DNA from: Euptelea pleiosperma
Lineage: Eukaryota; Streptophyta; Magnoliopsida; Ranunculales; Eupteleaceae
Length of the DNA stretch: 64,000 bases
Reading direction: 5' to 3'
Assembly: GCA_035048495.1 (NCBI GenBank)
Contig: CM068553.1
Span: 4,643,259-4,707,258 of the forward strand
The position numbers and the translations under genes were made by a program. Below, piece by piece: positions 47,830 to 59,151 of this stretch. The notes beneath the pieces were generated by a model, which was given only the letters and a program-made list of their open reading frames with translations, had not been told where the DNA came from and did no database searches. Within the stretch, counting starts at the first letter, position 1. Every line of letters starts with the position of its first letter.

Positions 47830-50545
47830 GGCTAAGACTACACTGAAAACATTAAGTTTCTACATTGACTTCTACTAAAGTAAAAAACTCGGTTAGTCAA
47901 CTCAAATTTTCGATAAATTTTACTAACTTATTGACCTATTAGGCAAAAAGTTGACCTATTTGAGTAAAAAAAAAACCCTAAGTCTACGTTACTTTTCAAG
48001 ACAAGTAATTTGCCAAGTTCTTTATATGTTTGTTTCAAATTTGATTATAATCTATACTTGCGAAAGTTGAAATTGTTCTAGGTCTCACAAATTAATGTTA
48101 GAACATGAAATTTTAATCATTGAGAATTGATTTCCATAGAGAACTTTATACTTCTTCTAGAATTTATGGAGATTTGTTCTTCACATTTGATGAAAATCCC
48201 CCTCCAACTCCTTTGAAGATACATGGAGTGATAATAAAAGGGCATTGAAGTGAGAAGGGCTTCCATCAAAATTTCCCACAAAAAGAAAAGATTTAATTTC
48301 TAATTATTTATTTATTTATGTGTAAGTTCGTCTACTATCATGCAAAAAAAAAAGTTAATGCATAGGTTAGGGTTTTAGGGTTTTAGGGTTTTAATTTTCC
48401 CCTTCTCCCTTATGACTCACTCACCTTGATGTTTAGAGCATACCACATCTCAATTGATTTGGCGGTATTTCGACTAATGGCAAGGTGATTTTGTTACTCG
48501 ACGATCATCGGCTACATCCACAACTCCACTAGCAATGAGAGAATACGACAAATCCCATTTTACTTCCTCTTCTGCTCTTCTCTTCACCTCTGTCTCTATC
48601 ATCTTTTGCCGTGTTTGTTCTTTATTTTTCATGGATTTATAATGACCGAATTAATGGCCTTATCTAATTTTGAATACAAATATAACTAACGAAATCTATA
48701 AAGATTACATACTTGACGTTTTTACATTTATAGACTATTGTGACTATTCTCTTATTTGGCTCGAACTAATTTTCAAAGGTGTGGCCTATTATTTATAAAG
48801 TTTTAGTTATTTGAGCCAAAAGAGTTTTGAACCTAGGTACTTTGTAAGTTATAACATGTATTTCAAATCCCTCCACTTTTTACGTGTAAAATTTTGAAAG
48901 GAAACTTAAAAGCGTTTATCTTATCTTTTTACACTTTTGCTCATTTCTTTAGTCTCACATTGGATAGGACAAAGTGTTTGAGGAACTTATATGTTTCTCA
49001 AATGAAACTTTGATTAAGCTCTAGCAGTAAATAATGTTTCACACTAAACAAGCATGTGTACGTCGCCATGCAAGGTTGGGCTGAACTGTGTCAGGCACGA
49101 CCGCTGACCCTAATGGGCTTTGAGCTCTAATGAGCTATGTTTTTAGTCAAAAGTCCAATCTAAGTTTGACTTTTGATTTGATCGAGTTTGACCATTGGAT
49201 TTATTACTCTTTAATTTTCAATTTTTCTTACTTGGTTTTTTTTTTTTTACCATTTTTATAGTTCATGCACTAAACAAATATATACATTTTTTTTCATTAT
49301 AATGGTCATTTTTTAAACCATGGCTAAGACTAAACTGAAAACATTAAGCTTCTACACTGGCTCCTACTAAAGTAGAAAACTCAGCGAATCAACTCAAAAT
49401 TTCAATAGATTTTACTAACTTATTGACCTATGAGGTAAAAAGTCGACCTATTTGAATTAAAAAGATTAAAAAAAAAAACCCTAATTCCCCATTACTTCCC
49501 AAGTCAAGTAATTCGCCCAAGTTCTTTATATGTTTGTTTCTAATTTGATTATAATCTATACTTGCCAAAGTTGAATGTTTCTAGATCTCATCACAAATTA
49601 ATGTTAGAATATGAAATTTTAATCATTGCGAATTGATTTTCATAGAGAACTTTTTTACTGCTTCTAGAATCCATGGAGATCATTTCTTCACATTTGATGA
49701 AAATGCCCTTACTCCTTTGAAAAGACACAGAGTGATAATAAAAGGGCATTGAAGTGAGAAGGGCTTCCATCAAAATTTTCCAAAAAATAAAATAAAATTT
49801 GAACTTCTAATTATTTATTTAAATATGTGTAAGTTCCTCTCTATCATGCAGAAAGAAAATAGAAATTTAGTTATTGCATTAGAGACTTAGGGTTTTTATT
49901 TTCCCCTTCTCCCCTATGACTCATTTACCTTGATGTTTAGAGTATACCACATCTCAATTGATTTGGTGGTATTAAGACTAATGGCAAGGTGATTTTGTTA
50001 CTCAACGATGATGGGCCCGAACGGATTTTCAAGGGGGTGGACTATTATTTATAAAGTTTTAGTTATTTGAGCCTAAAGAGTTTTGAACCTAGGTTCTTTG
50101 TAAGTAATTATAACATGTTTTTCAAATCCCTCCACTTTTTAAGTGTAAAATTCTATAAAATTTTTGAGAAATTTAAAGAGTTTATCTCATCTTTTTACAC
50201 ATTTGCTCATTTGTTTAGTCTCACATTGGATAGTGACAGTGTTTGAGGAATTTATGTCTTCCAAATGGAACTTTGATAAAGCTCTAGCAGTAAATAATGT
50301 TTCGCACTATACGAGCATGTGCCTCTTGTCACGCAAGGTTGGGCCGAACTGTGTCAGGCACGGCCACTGGCCCGAATGGTCTTCGAGCTCTAACGAGCTA
50401 TGTTTTTAGTCAAAAGTCCAATCAAAGTTTGACTTTTGACTTGTTCGAGTTTGACCTTTGGATTTATTACTCTTTAATATTCAGTTTTTTCATACTTAGT
50501 TTTTTGACCATTTTTATAGTTGGTGCACTAGACAAATATATACCT
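47810..50545 (+). repeat. Imperfect tandem duplication, about 1.3-1.5 kb per unit
   Basis: Unit 1 (about 47810-49292) and unit 2 (about 49293-50545) share long matches in the same order: TTTTTTAAACCATGGCTAAGAC at each start, then GAAAACATTAAG.TTCTACA, GAACTTT.TACT.CTTCTAGAAT, AAAAGGGCATTGAAGTGAGA, TCAATTGATTTGG.GGTATT, AGTAAATAATGTTTC and GTCAGGCACG.CC. Unit 1 has about 250 bp (from about 48510) absent from unit 2. The unit contains the right end of the family A MITE, so the duplication came after that insertion. Confidence 0.8.
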
Positions 50546-50599
50546 TCTTTTTTGTTTTGGACCATTTGAGCACTTAGGGTGCAACATTAAATCGTCAAA

Positions 50600-50970
50600 T
50601 GGCTACCAAATATTTAGCAGGGTGCACAAAGTTGCCCACTGCGGCGGGAAAATATTTGATCACCTCCCCCCGAGTAAATATTTTCACACCAAATAAGTCT
50701 TGGTGGAAAAATTTTATTTTCTCGCGGAAAAATCTCTATTTTCAATAAAATAAACTTTTTAATATATAAAAAAGATAAAAATTAGACCATTTGGATCCTG
50801 TGACCTATTACGTATGTGACACACTCATTAACCCATATTTGACTTACTTTGATGTGTGAGACCCACACAAATTGAAAGAAAATGAAGTAAGCTAGCTAAT
50901 ACACGTACCAAATGTTGCTAAATATTCACCGTTGGAACTCTTTTTCTCATGCACCAAATAGGCCCTTAGT
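50600..50970. mobile_element. Decayed copy of the 341-1184 MITE
   Basis: GCGGGAAAATATTTGATCACC, TAAATATTTTCACACC, TTTGACTTACTTTGATGTGTG, AATTGAAAGAAAATGAAGTAAGC and CACCAAATAGGCCC follow the order of the left half of the foldback element, ending with CTTA. The left terminus is degraded. Confidence 0.75.
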
Positions 50971-51093
50971 TTCCTTTTGTGCAGGATAAAGAAAATGTCA
51001 CTCACCTACCAAGAGAAAAGGATAGGAAATGTTCAAAGCACATGGACTAATACAAGCTTGAAAAATTCCTCAAGTGAAATTATTTACCAAATA

Positions 51094-51394
51094 GGCCCTG
51101 CTTGGTCTCCTGTCTGTAGTTTGCAGGAAAATGTTTTCAATGACAAACATTTGTTGGGCAAATATTCATATGGTTTGAGTGGGGAGAACTGTTGGGCCAG
51201 GGGGAGACCAAAGGGGATGAAAGAGGCATTTGCCTACAGTTTGCAGTCATGTTTTGGTTGCAAACATTAGACCACTTTGTGGCAAAAAAATGATTGGGTC
51301 TAATGTAAATATTTGTCGGATGTTGCACCAGCAAGCACACACAAATGCCACAAACGTTTGCTTGCAAACATTTGTAGTGCTTCCAAACAAGGCC
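51094..51394. mobile_element. Tourist-like MITE
   Basis: The left end GGCCCTGCTTGGTCT and the right end CCAAACAAGGCC are inverted, and TTA lies to the right. CAAACATTTG words recur inside. Non-coding, about 300 bp. Confidence 0.55.
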
Positions 51395-51654
51395 TTAATC
51401 GCGACAGACTAGAGAGGTCAACCATCCACAATGGTCCCTACACGTTTGAGGCAGTTTGTGTTGCCTTTTGTGAGGTTGCAACTGTGAAAACTCCATTAAG
51501 GGGTTGCTTGTTACCATTATGAAAGGCAACAGTGGTATCCGCTGGATAGTAGGCAGAAATATTTTTGGAGCGACAGCATTTACTACCACATCCAAACAAG
51601 CAATAGATTGCAAGAAAGGAGTATTTACTCTGTGGAGAGCCATTCTATAATACA

Positions 51655-51910
51655 GAACTCTGTATCAAAACTTTGATGTTGAAGTCTCTCAAATTGCCAC
51701 GCGTCACAATCTTTTGGACCCGCTGACTCATTGAATGCATGACCCATAGGTCATCACAATCAAAATTAGTGCTTTCTAGCCACTCAATTTGAGCATGAGC
51801 TTCATGAACAGACGACTTATGGGTTGGTTCCAAGTCCATGATGAAAAATTATTCAAATCCAATGGATGGAAATCACAAATCTAAGTGATTTTTGGTGTAT
51901 AGGTGCACCC
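51655..51910. mobile_element. Foldback MITE, family B copy 7 (fragment)
   Basis: TTGCCACGCGTCACAATC, TTAGTGCTTTCTAGCCA, TTCAAATCCAATGGATGGAAATCAC and GTGATTTTTGGTGTATAGGT resemble family B core words in order, without clean termini. Confidence 0.35.
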
Positions 51911-51970
51911 GATACAGCTTAACTCAAGTAGTTGACATATAAATGCCATTGGGTAAGTACTCAAGCTTTA

Positions 51971-52371
51971 GGGCATGTTTAGGTTGTCCTTTTTAGACCT
52001 AAAAAGGTTTTTTTTTTTCCACAAAAAGTCTTTTTTCAAAATAATAGATTGTTGGGATGACCATTTTTTTTAAAAACAATTTATTCCATAAAAATATATT
52101 TTTAAGCCAAAAAAGATTTTTTATAAAAAAATAGCTGAAAACCACTTTCAAGTTAAAAAAAGGCGTTTTTTAAAAATTTGTGACTCCCACCACTCCACAT
52201 CTCACTCTCGTCAATTATAGTGATAGGGCCCATTAAGATAAGATAAAGACATTTTGCATTAACGATGAGCCAAATGACCTCCTTTAGAAAAACACTTTCA
52301 AAAATATATTTTCAACGAAGTCATTTTTTAATAAAATATTTTTTTTGAAAAATATCAATGCAAACGGACCC
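51971..52371. mobile_element. Tourist-like MITE with TTA duplication
   Basis: The element begins GGGCATGTTTAGG and ends CAAACGGACCC, with TTA directly outside both ends (51968-51970 and 52372-52374). The interior is T/A-rich with inverted TTTTTT/AAAAAA blocks. No coding. Confidence 0.65.
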
Positions 52372-52823
52372 TTATGCTTGCTCAAAGTAGGCTTACCAGC
52401 TTTCACTATTAGTGCTTTCTAGGGTTTAGGGTTTAGTCCCAAACCAACATTTTTTTGGTAAACCTGGAAACCTACTGGGTTTTGGCTGATCATACCAGAC
52501 CCTTAATTATAATAAAATCCACAGGTTCTGGGGAGAATATATGGAGAAAATTCTCGAGGCGGTCCATCAATCGCGCACAACCGATACCCTGGGTTTAGGC
52601 TTTGAGCACTGCTTGATAAATTATAGAAGCAGAGAGATGTAACAACCCTAATTTGATATTTTTTTTATAAGCACCTTAATTTACGATAAAACAAACATGA
52701 GAATTCTAAGAAAGTTCTCACAGAAATAAAAACGCAGGCCAATCAAAGGCCAGAGAACCTTCTGACAAAATTTATACTTGCTAGCAGCATACAAGAGTCT
52801 AAAACATTCAAACCCTAACTTTA
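52372..52823. other. 3' flank of the fibrillarin gene
   Basis: Probably includes the 3' UTR of fibrillarin on the minus strand. No other feature. Confidence 0.4.
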
Positions 52824-55800
52824 CTAGGCAGCAACTTTTTGTTTCTTTGGCACTCTGTAGCCACCAACCACACAAGCATGATCTCGTTCAAAGGGCTCGA
52901 GTGTGACCTGCTCTGAAGGCTTAAACTGATCTGCCTGCAGTTTCTTCACTTCTTGGGCAAACACTGCCTCAGCAGGAACAGTTGAATCTATGCAATTTGC
53001 CTGAAATAAAAATAAAACAAAAAAGAATCAAAATTGCAGAATATCTGGGGAAAAAGTTGATTATATACAGTTACTTCAGCAGGAACCTCGAATTTGTTAT
53101 CCGAATTGCCACTCCATCCATGGGGGGCTACTCATTTTTTTTCCTTCCCTTTTTGGTTTAGAATGCTAAAAAGATTAATTGAACTGGTTCTTTTCACAGG
53201 AATAAACAGAAATACATAGTAAAGCTTGTGAATTGAAATAAAAACCAATAAACTCCACAAGGACAAACCTTGATTGAAATCACAAAGTGACCTCCATTTT
53301 TCAAGAAATATGAACCATTCAAAGCTAAGATCCTCGCCTGCAAAAAGAAATAATAGTCGGTAAAGCAAATTCAAGACAGAGATTGTCAACTGGCCTGAAT
53401 GTCTATGGAGTATTGGCAATGATAAAAATATCTTTATCCTTCTAAATGGTAAAAAAATGTATGTCTAAACTTAATGCTGAATAAAATACATCTGTGAGAA
53501 CAGCTGCAGAAACAAAGAGATGTTGTGGATAGAGATTATTCTTGGCATACACGGGCACTTACACGGATGGTTCTGTCTTCGTAGAACTCACCGACCTTTT
53601 GGCTTGTGAAGAAATTAGGGGGATGGGGTACCCCCTATGAATAAAAAGGTAAGTTTTCCGTATATTATGTGGTCAAGTGTGCTCTGAAAAATGTATATTT
53701 TCAAAAATCGAACAGTTATTCACTAATTTCCAATAACTCTATTCTATCGATAAAAAGGTGCATTTTCCAACAAAAAAAATGCACATTCTGAAAACAGAAC
53801 AGTTATTCCCCTTCCCAGGATGAGGAGATCCACATTGACAGAAGTCCCTCATTCCTGTAGGTAAACACACCCATAAGGTTTTCTTTAACATAAAACCATA
53901 GAAGTTGATAAAAGAGTCAAGAAACAAAGTAAGTTTACAATACAAGTGGGAACTATATACATGACAAAAAAAACACTAAAAAAGCTAATGGCACCCAAGC
54001 TTAAGAAATAGAAAACTTCAACCACATCATGCATTCTAAAGGAATCTATTATTAAGTGATAGCAAATTATCTTGGAGCACTTAATAGCATCAGAGACTCG
54101 AACCTGCATCATCCAGAATGTCCTGAAGGGGAATCCGAGTAACTCATCACACGCTTTACATTTTCCGACATTAGAGATTACACAGAGAAAATAAAACACT
54201 AAAATTAAAGCTTCTATGCTGATGTAAAAGCTAAATATTACATACTAGCATCAACGTTGAACTTGAATCGTCAAGACTGTCCTCAACAGTGGAGTAAATG
54301 CATCAAAAAACATCTTGCAAATAAATATATTCAATAAATATATTATTTACTAAGAAAAATTGTGAAAGCGTATTTTGCACCATCTATTGGTGCCCAAATC
54401 TTCCTAATTACAAAATGTGTGGAACAAGTCAAGAAAAATATGGGGTTAAGGAATTACAATGAATTGAGAATTCCAAAATTGCTGCTCCTACTTCTTAAAC
54501 CTTGAAAATTACTGACAACAAAAAAAGTTCTTGCGCGTACTTGAAAACTCGACAGATGTTTCATGAGTATACTTAAAAGTCGCAACAACCGTTAAGAACA
54601 AATTTGAATTGGAAGCATCAGAAACTCGAGTTTGCATCACCCATAATGTCTTGAAGGGGAATCCGAGTAACTCGTCATATGCTTAATATAAAAAATAGCA
54701 CCATATCCATATTAAGGACATGCAAATAAAAACATTATCATTTGGATCTCTCCAAGCATCATGATGTTGTTCTGAATGTAGGTAAAGCATTCTACCGTAT
54801 CAACATAATTTGTAAAGACACATCATAATGATCCCAAAGTAATAAAAAACACATTTAAAAACTAACAACAATTTAAACCAGATTCAAAGTCAATTCATTT
54901 GAACATTTATACAACTCTAATATCTACGTGAAATAATTTTCATGCATCACATTATGTGATTCAAAAGTTATTAAGTGAAATAAAAATTGAATATAATTTT
55001 TTTTATAAATACTTTTAGTACCAAATGAGGTAAGAGGAAAAAATAACCGTTAAGACATGTAAAGTTACTTGTAGATAAAACTGAGTAATATCTAAGTGAA
55101 TGAACAGATAATGCCCTAAAGGACGATAACAATACACATTCAACAAAAAAGAAATGATATAATTCACAACAAGCAAGAAGACTAATCAAATGTCCATTAA
55201 GCATGACACTCAAAAAGGCATAGAGCAGACACGAAATTGAAAAACCTGGTAAACATCACACCAAAAACACAGATGTAAGCCATTTGTATAGGAAAATAGT
55301 AACCAACTATTTACAACCTTTCCTACAAAAAAACTTTATGCAAGGCAAGAAGAGCACACCTGATCTGGCTGAGCAACATCAGAGAATATAACATCCACCA
55401 TGCCGACCAACATTCGGTACTTGGCAGGATGTCTAGCATCTTCAATTATGGGTATAATATTGGTGCGCTTCTTTGCCATATTGACTAAGTCCCTACCGCT
55501 TCTATGTGAAAATTCCACCGCATAAACCACTCCCGTCTATCAAGGATGACGATAGGATAAATAAATCCACAGGAAAAAAAGTAATTTAGGAGCAAATACT
55601 TTCAGCATGGTAGTAAATACATTTTCATAACATGGTATACTTACAGGTCCAACGATATCAGATACATGAGAGACTGTGGTACCAGAAGCCGCTCCAAGGT
55701 ATAGAACCCGGGCTCCAGGAACCTTGAATAGAATATACACAGAAAGCAAAGACAGCCAAAAGTCTTAGTATGTATATCACAATTCACAAAAGAGTACAGC

Positions 55801-56997
55801 TATAAATTGAAACAATTACGAAAAAACTTTGAACAGCATTCAGATATAAAGTATGCATGGAAAAAAACACTCACAATCCAGATATTATCAACACCACCAA
55901 GAATGGCGGCAGCCAGCTTTGAACGGAAGGGGTTCCAAATCCTGTATTCAACCTTTGTTCCATCTTCATTCTGAATAACAATTCAATAACACCAATAAAC
56001 TGCATAAGTCTAAAAAATTAAGATTCGGCAGCAGCCCACTAGAAGATGATAATATTGACCCATTGCTACAAAACATAGAATTTTACTAGAGTCCCCCACG
56101 CGTGGAAACCTGATAAAATGAATCAAAATGGACCAAACAAGAAACAATCTCTTGTATTTCACAAAAAAAATGGCAAATGTTGAACCATGAAGATCTAACC
56201 AATTCCAAACCAGGTTAAATATGCTGCAAAATGATATTTTACTACCCCACCTCCTAAAAATAAGAAAATATTAGGTTACAGCCAGAGTTCAAAAAGGGCT
56301 TTACACTTGGAGGGGATTGATAATGAGTACACCTGGTGCATGTTAGTGAACCATCAATAATAGAGCTAAAATACGCGAACGAAGCTCAACTGCTCTACTA
56401 AGTATTACTCTTATGGTAGTTCAGAGTTCAGACCAACCATGAATGCTTGCTAGCACGTAAAGCCAAGTCGCAGAAGAGGACTAGCAGTCAACGTTTCCGA
56501 GAACTAAAGAAATAAAAGTACAAATTTTTCTTTGTTTTCTGGAAAAAACACAGAATCAGTAGAAACAATTTACCTGAACAGAGATCCTCTTCTCGCCATA
56601 AACTGCTTCTCCAGGGACCATGTTCTTAGTAACGAGAGCATCTTCTTTCCCCTTAGCAATGAAAACCCCTTCGTGTCTATGGGGCTCGATCACGACCCTG
56701 CTGCCACCTCGCATTCCACCACCACGGCCTCCACGGCCACCTCGTCCGCCAGGACCGCCACCTCGGCCACCGCGGCCACCGCCGCGGCCTCTCCCAAAGC
56801 CTCCATCTCCGCCTCTTCCTCCACCACCTCCTCTGCCTCTCCCTCTTCCTCCGTCGCTTCGGCCCCTAAATCCGCCCCCGCCACGACCTACAATCAATCA
56901 GAGAACGAAAAACCTCTATTCGATTAAACGATAGACAAACAAAGTGATTGAAAAATAACCGAAGAACTTATTTAGATTTACCTCTTGGAGGCCTCAT
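52824..56997 (-). CDS. FIB: Fibrillarin, rRNA 2'-O-methyltransferase
   Basis: Seven exons (56982-56997, 56574-56887, 55875-55970, 55645-55722, 55360-55536, 53269-53337, 52824-53000) join in frame to 308 residues, the normal size. Exon 1 encodes only MRPPR plus one base. A Gly/Arg-rich domain fills about residues 6-75. The methyltransferase follows: [54 protein letters not shown] (SAM-binding), [58 protein letters not shown] and [12 protein letters not shown]. Fibrillarin is the catalytic subunit of box C/D snoRNPs in the nucleolus; it methylates rRNA ribose at sites chosen by guide RNAs. The fifth intron, 2022 bp, holds two box C/D snoRNA candidates. The upstream region has two telo-boxes and a TATA box. 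Confidence 0.96.
54086..54155 (-). ncRNA. Box C/D snoRNA candidate, copy 2 (U60f-like)
   Basis: On the minus strand: box C GTGATGA at 54144-54150, box D CTGA at 54090-54093, and a short terminal stem AGCG/TGCT. A C'-like GATGATG lies in the middle. After box C is the guide candidate TCGGATTCCCCTT, complementary over 13 nt to AAGGGGAATCCGA, which I recall from conserved 25S/28S rRNA. The D' box after it is poor (CAGG). The 70-nt unit lies in the fifth fibrillarin intron, in the sense orientation. Arabidopsis fibrillarin genes host U60f at the same place; identity to U60f was not aligned. Confidence 0.8.
54613..54684 (-). ncRNA. Box C/D snoRNA candidate, copy 1
   Basis: On the minus strand: box C ATGACGA (one change from RUGAUGA) at 54672-54678, box D CTGA at 54618-54621, and a 5-bp terminal stem AAGCA/TGCTT directly outside the boxes. 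The guide block TCGGATTCCCCTTCA is identical to copy 2, and the D-adjacent block has the same layout with several changes. Upstream of copy 2 in the transcript by about 530 bases. The weaker box C could lower its expression. Confidence 0.7.
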
Positions 56998-57044
56998 CGC
57001 TGCAACTTTTGTCGGGAGAAAAGAGAACAAATTTGGAAGGAACG

Positions 57045-57053
57045 TTAGGGTTT
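57045..57053 (-). promoter_or_regulatory. Telo-box in fibrillarin leader
   Basis: AAACCCTAA on the minus strand, within about 60 bases upstream of the start codon. Telo-boxes are frequent in promoters of plant ribosome-biogenesis and translation genes. Confidence 0.7.
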
Positions 57054-57104
57054 GAAGCAGAGGCGCTAAAGAGAAAGAGAAAGAGATGAGCTGGGGGCAG
57101 CTAG

Positions 57105-57112
57105 CTATATAT
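57105..57112 (-). promoter_or_regulatory. TATA box candidate of fibrillarin
   Basis: The minus strand reads AGATATATAGCT, about 110 bases upstream of the ATG, giving a predicted start near 57075 and a short leader. Confidence 0.6.
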
Positions 57113-57138
57113 CTTACATTCAGGGTTTTGGGTAAGGT

Positions 57139-57147
57139 TTAGGGTTT
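57139..57147 (-). promoter_or_regulatory. Second telo-box upstream of fibrillarin
   Basis: AAACCCTAA on the minus strand just upstream of the TATA candidate, in CATAAACCCTAAACC context. Confidence 0.7.
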
Positions 57148-57242
57148 ATGTTTCGTGTTTTTCATTTCTTAAATAAATTACCATTCTGTCCCTCCACTTT
57201 TGTCAATTGACAAAAACATAAAAAAACAAGATAAATAACGAG

Positions 57243-57327
57243 TCCGGCTTGCCGGATTCGAACCAGCGACCTAAGGATGACAGCAACCAACTACAGTCCT
57301 CCGCTCTACCAACTGAGCTAAAGCCGG
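57243..57327 (-). tRNA. trnY-GUA: tRNA-Tyr (GUA) with 12-nt intron
   Basis: Minus strand: acceptor CCGGCTT pairs with AAGCCGG plus discriminator A. The D arm is GCTC-AGTTGGTA-GAGC, the anticodon stem GAGGA/TCCTT with loop CTGTAGA and anticodon GTA, and the T arm GCTGG-TTCGAAT-CCGGC. A 12-nt intron, TTGGTTGCTGTC, follows the base after the anticodon, the canonical site, and all plant nuclear tRNA-Tyr genes known to me carry one. Both A box (TAGCTCAGTTGG) and B box (GGTTCGAATCC) are intact, so it is likely functional. It lies about 170 bases upstream of the fibrillarin TATA box on the same strand. Confidence 0.95.
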
Positions 57328-58329
57328 ATTTATATTCTTTCTGCATTATTTCACATCTCATTAATAACATGGCTTTTGAGCTCTATATACTTTGCATCCA
57401 AACACAAGAAAGATTTGGAAGTGGAGGTATGGAGTTGGGCTGGCAATGGATAAGGTTGGAGTCGAATTGGTATTGATGTGGTACCAATCCGATAAGAAAT
57501 CCAATCGATCCAAACCTGATCGGAACAATAAAATTTAGTTTCAGAACTGCTTGGATGTGTATATTATATACATACATATAAAATATCTTTAGGCAATCAA
57601 ATATATATCTATATAATATCTATTTTATATATAGTATAGATATCGGGTCAGTAGCGGATCAGAACAGGGTCAATCCGATGAGAGATCAAATCGATAATCT
57701 GTGATCCTGTATTGATCTGATAACGAAAAATAAAGTTGTGGACCCAATTTTTTCAGATTGGATCGCATTATCAGTCCTAGCATGGAGGTGTGGACCAAAC
57801 AAAGGACCACTTGGCAGACATTCAAAATTATTGCTAACTTTTTTTTTTATTCAATCAGGAAAATTAGTGCTAGCTACATTTTGGGGTTTGTCAAAACAAC
57901 CACTAAATGGACATACAACAAGGTCCTTAGGTTGTGTTTGGGATTGCAGTAACTCGGACTTATAGCTTAATATTGCTGCAAGCAATGGGTTTGGGTATTT
58001 TAGGAGACTTTGTCATTTAAAAAAGGTATTAAAAACTAGCAGAAATTGAACCAGTGCAGCGAATTAAGTGGCTAAGTTAGGCTATTTTCCTCTTAACATT
58101 GTGAAAAAAAGGGACGAGGTATAGGTTATGGATAAGCTCGGGTTACCTCAATTCCCAACGAGCCGCCTAAAATCCATCCCAAATCGAAATAAGCAGCTTT
58201 TCTTCTTATTTTCCACAATGTCAAATATAGCCTTAGACTTCTTATATTAGAGACCCACATGGGGTACACAGTCGGCTTTTGAGTTCTAGCTGATGGAAGC
58301 GTTAACAGTGGTGGAGCCAGGGGTTGCCC
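57328..58329. other. Spacer with diverged repeat sequence
   Basis: No gene. Around 57430-57730 words such as CCAATCCGATAAG and GATCAAATCGAT recur, like the ACCGGAACC-type MITE interiors. Confidence 0.35.
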
Positions 58330-58785
58330 ACCCTCAACTTTGAATGTTTGCCCATCCCTAAGCGGTCTCCATATTGAGCCACGTGCAACTCTCTTACATT
58401 GCTCACCCTCAACTTCAATGTTTGGCCTATCCTTAGGTGGACCACATTATTTGCTACGTTCAACACTCTTAGAGACCATTTACCGTATGGGTGTTTGGTC
58501 CATCTGGCCATCCCTAGATGGACCTACAATCCAAAAAAACAGCCTCATTAGTGATTTCTAACCTTTGGATCTAATTACCTCAAATAATGTTCAAATGCAA
58601 CGGTTAAAGATTTTCCATAAAAAAAAGTCCAATTCAAAAGTTAGAAATCACTAATCAGGCTGGTTTTTGGTCTGTAGGTCCATGTAGGGATGGGCCAAAC
58701 ATCCATACAGTCAGTGGTCTCTAAGAGCATGCCACGTGGCCCATATTATGGTTTGTCATCAACACAAATTTACTCAAAAAATTGG
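58330..58785. mobile_element. Foldback MITE, family B copy 6
   Basis: TTGAGCCACGTGCAAC, CTTAGAGACCATTTACCGTATGGG and TGTTTGGTCC on the left mirror ACATCCATACAGTCAGTGG and CTCTAAGAGCATGCCACGTGG on the right. The core has AGTGATTTCTAACCTTTGGAT and AGAAATCACTAATCAGG. The left side contains a second, partial repeat of its arm. Confidence 0.6.
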
Positions 58786-59017
58786 TACCTATGTCATCAG
58801 CTATTATTGACCATCACTTGCCACTCTGAGCAAAATCCTACCTCTGCCACTGAGCGTGAAAATATTATTCTTCAGCACGATGTAATGTGTGGATAAGTTC
58901 TTTAAATAAGCCAATCTCATCAGATGAATCATTGAACGTCTTTAGTTATGAGTAGCTTTGCAACAAATCGAGCGGCGTTGGGCCTGACAAGCTAGACCTG
59001 CCAGCCTTGATGGTCCA

Positions 59018-59151
59018 TAATATAGAATTTATGAGCTGGGCCTAGGTATCTTCAAGCCCGGCCCATTAACACGCCACTTGATTTAATTGCAGCCTTAATA
59101 TAGAGTTTATGAGTTGGGCCTAGGTATTCTCAGGCCCGGCCCATTAACATA
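59018..59151 (+). repeat. 78-bp duplication with GGGCCTAGGTAT core
   Basis: TAATATAGARTTTATGAG and YTGGGCCTAGGTAT occur at 59018 and again at 59096, each followed by CCCGGCCCATTAACA. Two copies in direct order. Confidence 0.8.

Noticed and set aside
48366..48395. Possible interstitial telomere repeat
   Set aside because: Three TTTTAGGG words only, not the plant TTTAGGG repeat; too short and inside a duplicated unit.
47810..50545. Pair of LTRs of one retrotransposon
   Set aside because: The units abut with no internal region, and neither starts TG nor ends CA with a target duplication; a tandem duplication explains them better.
56532..56934. Long plus-strand frames rich in Ala/Ser or Pro/Arg
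   Set aside because: They are the complement of the Gly/Arg-rich exon of fibrillarin; biased codons create open antisense frames.
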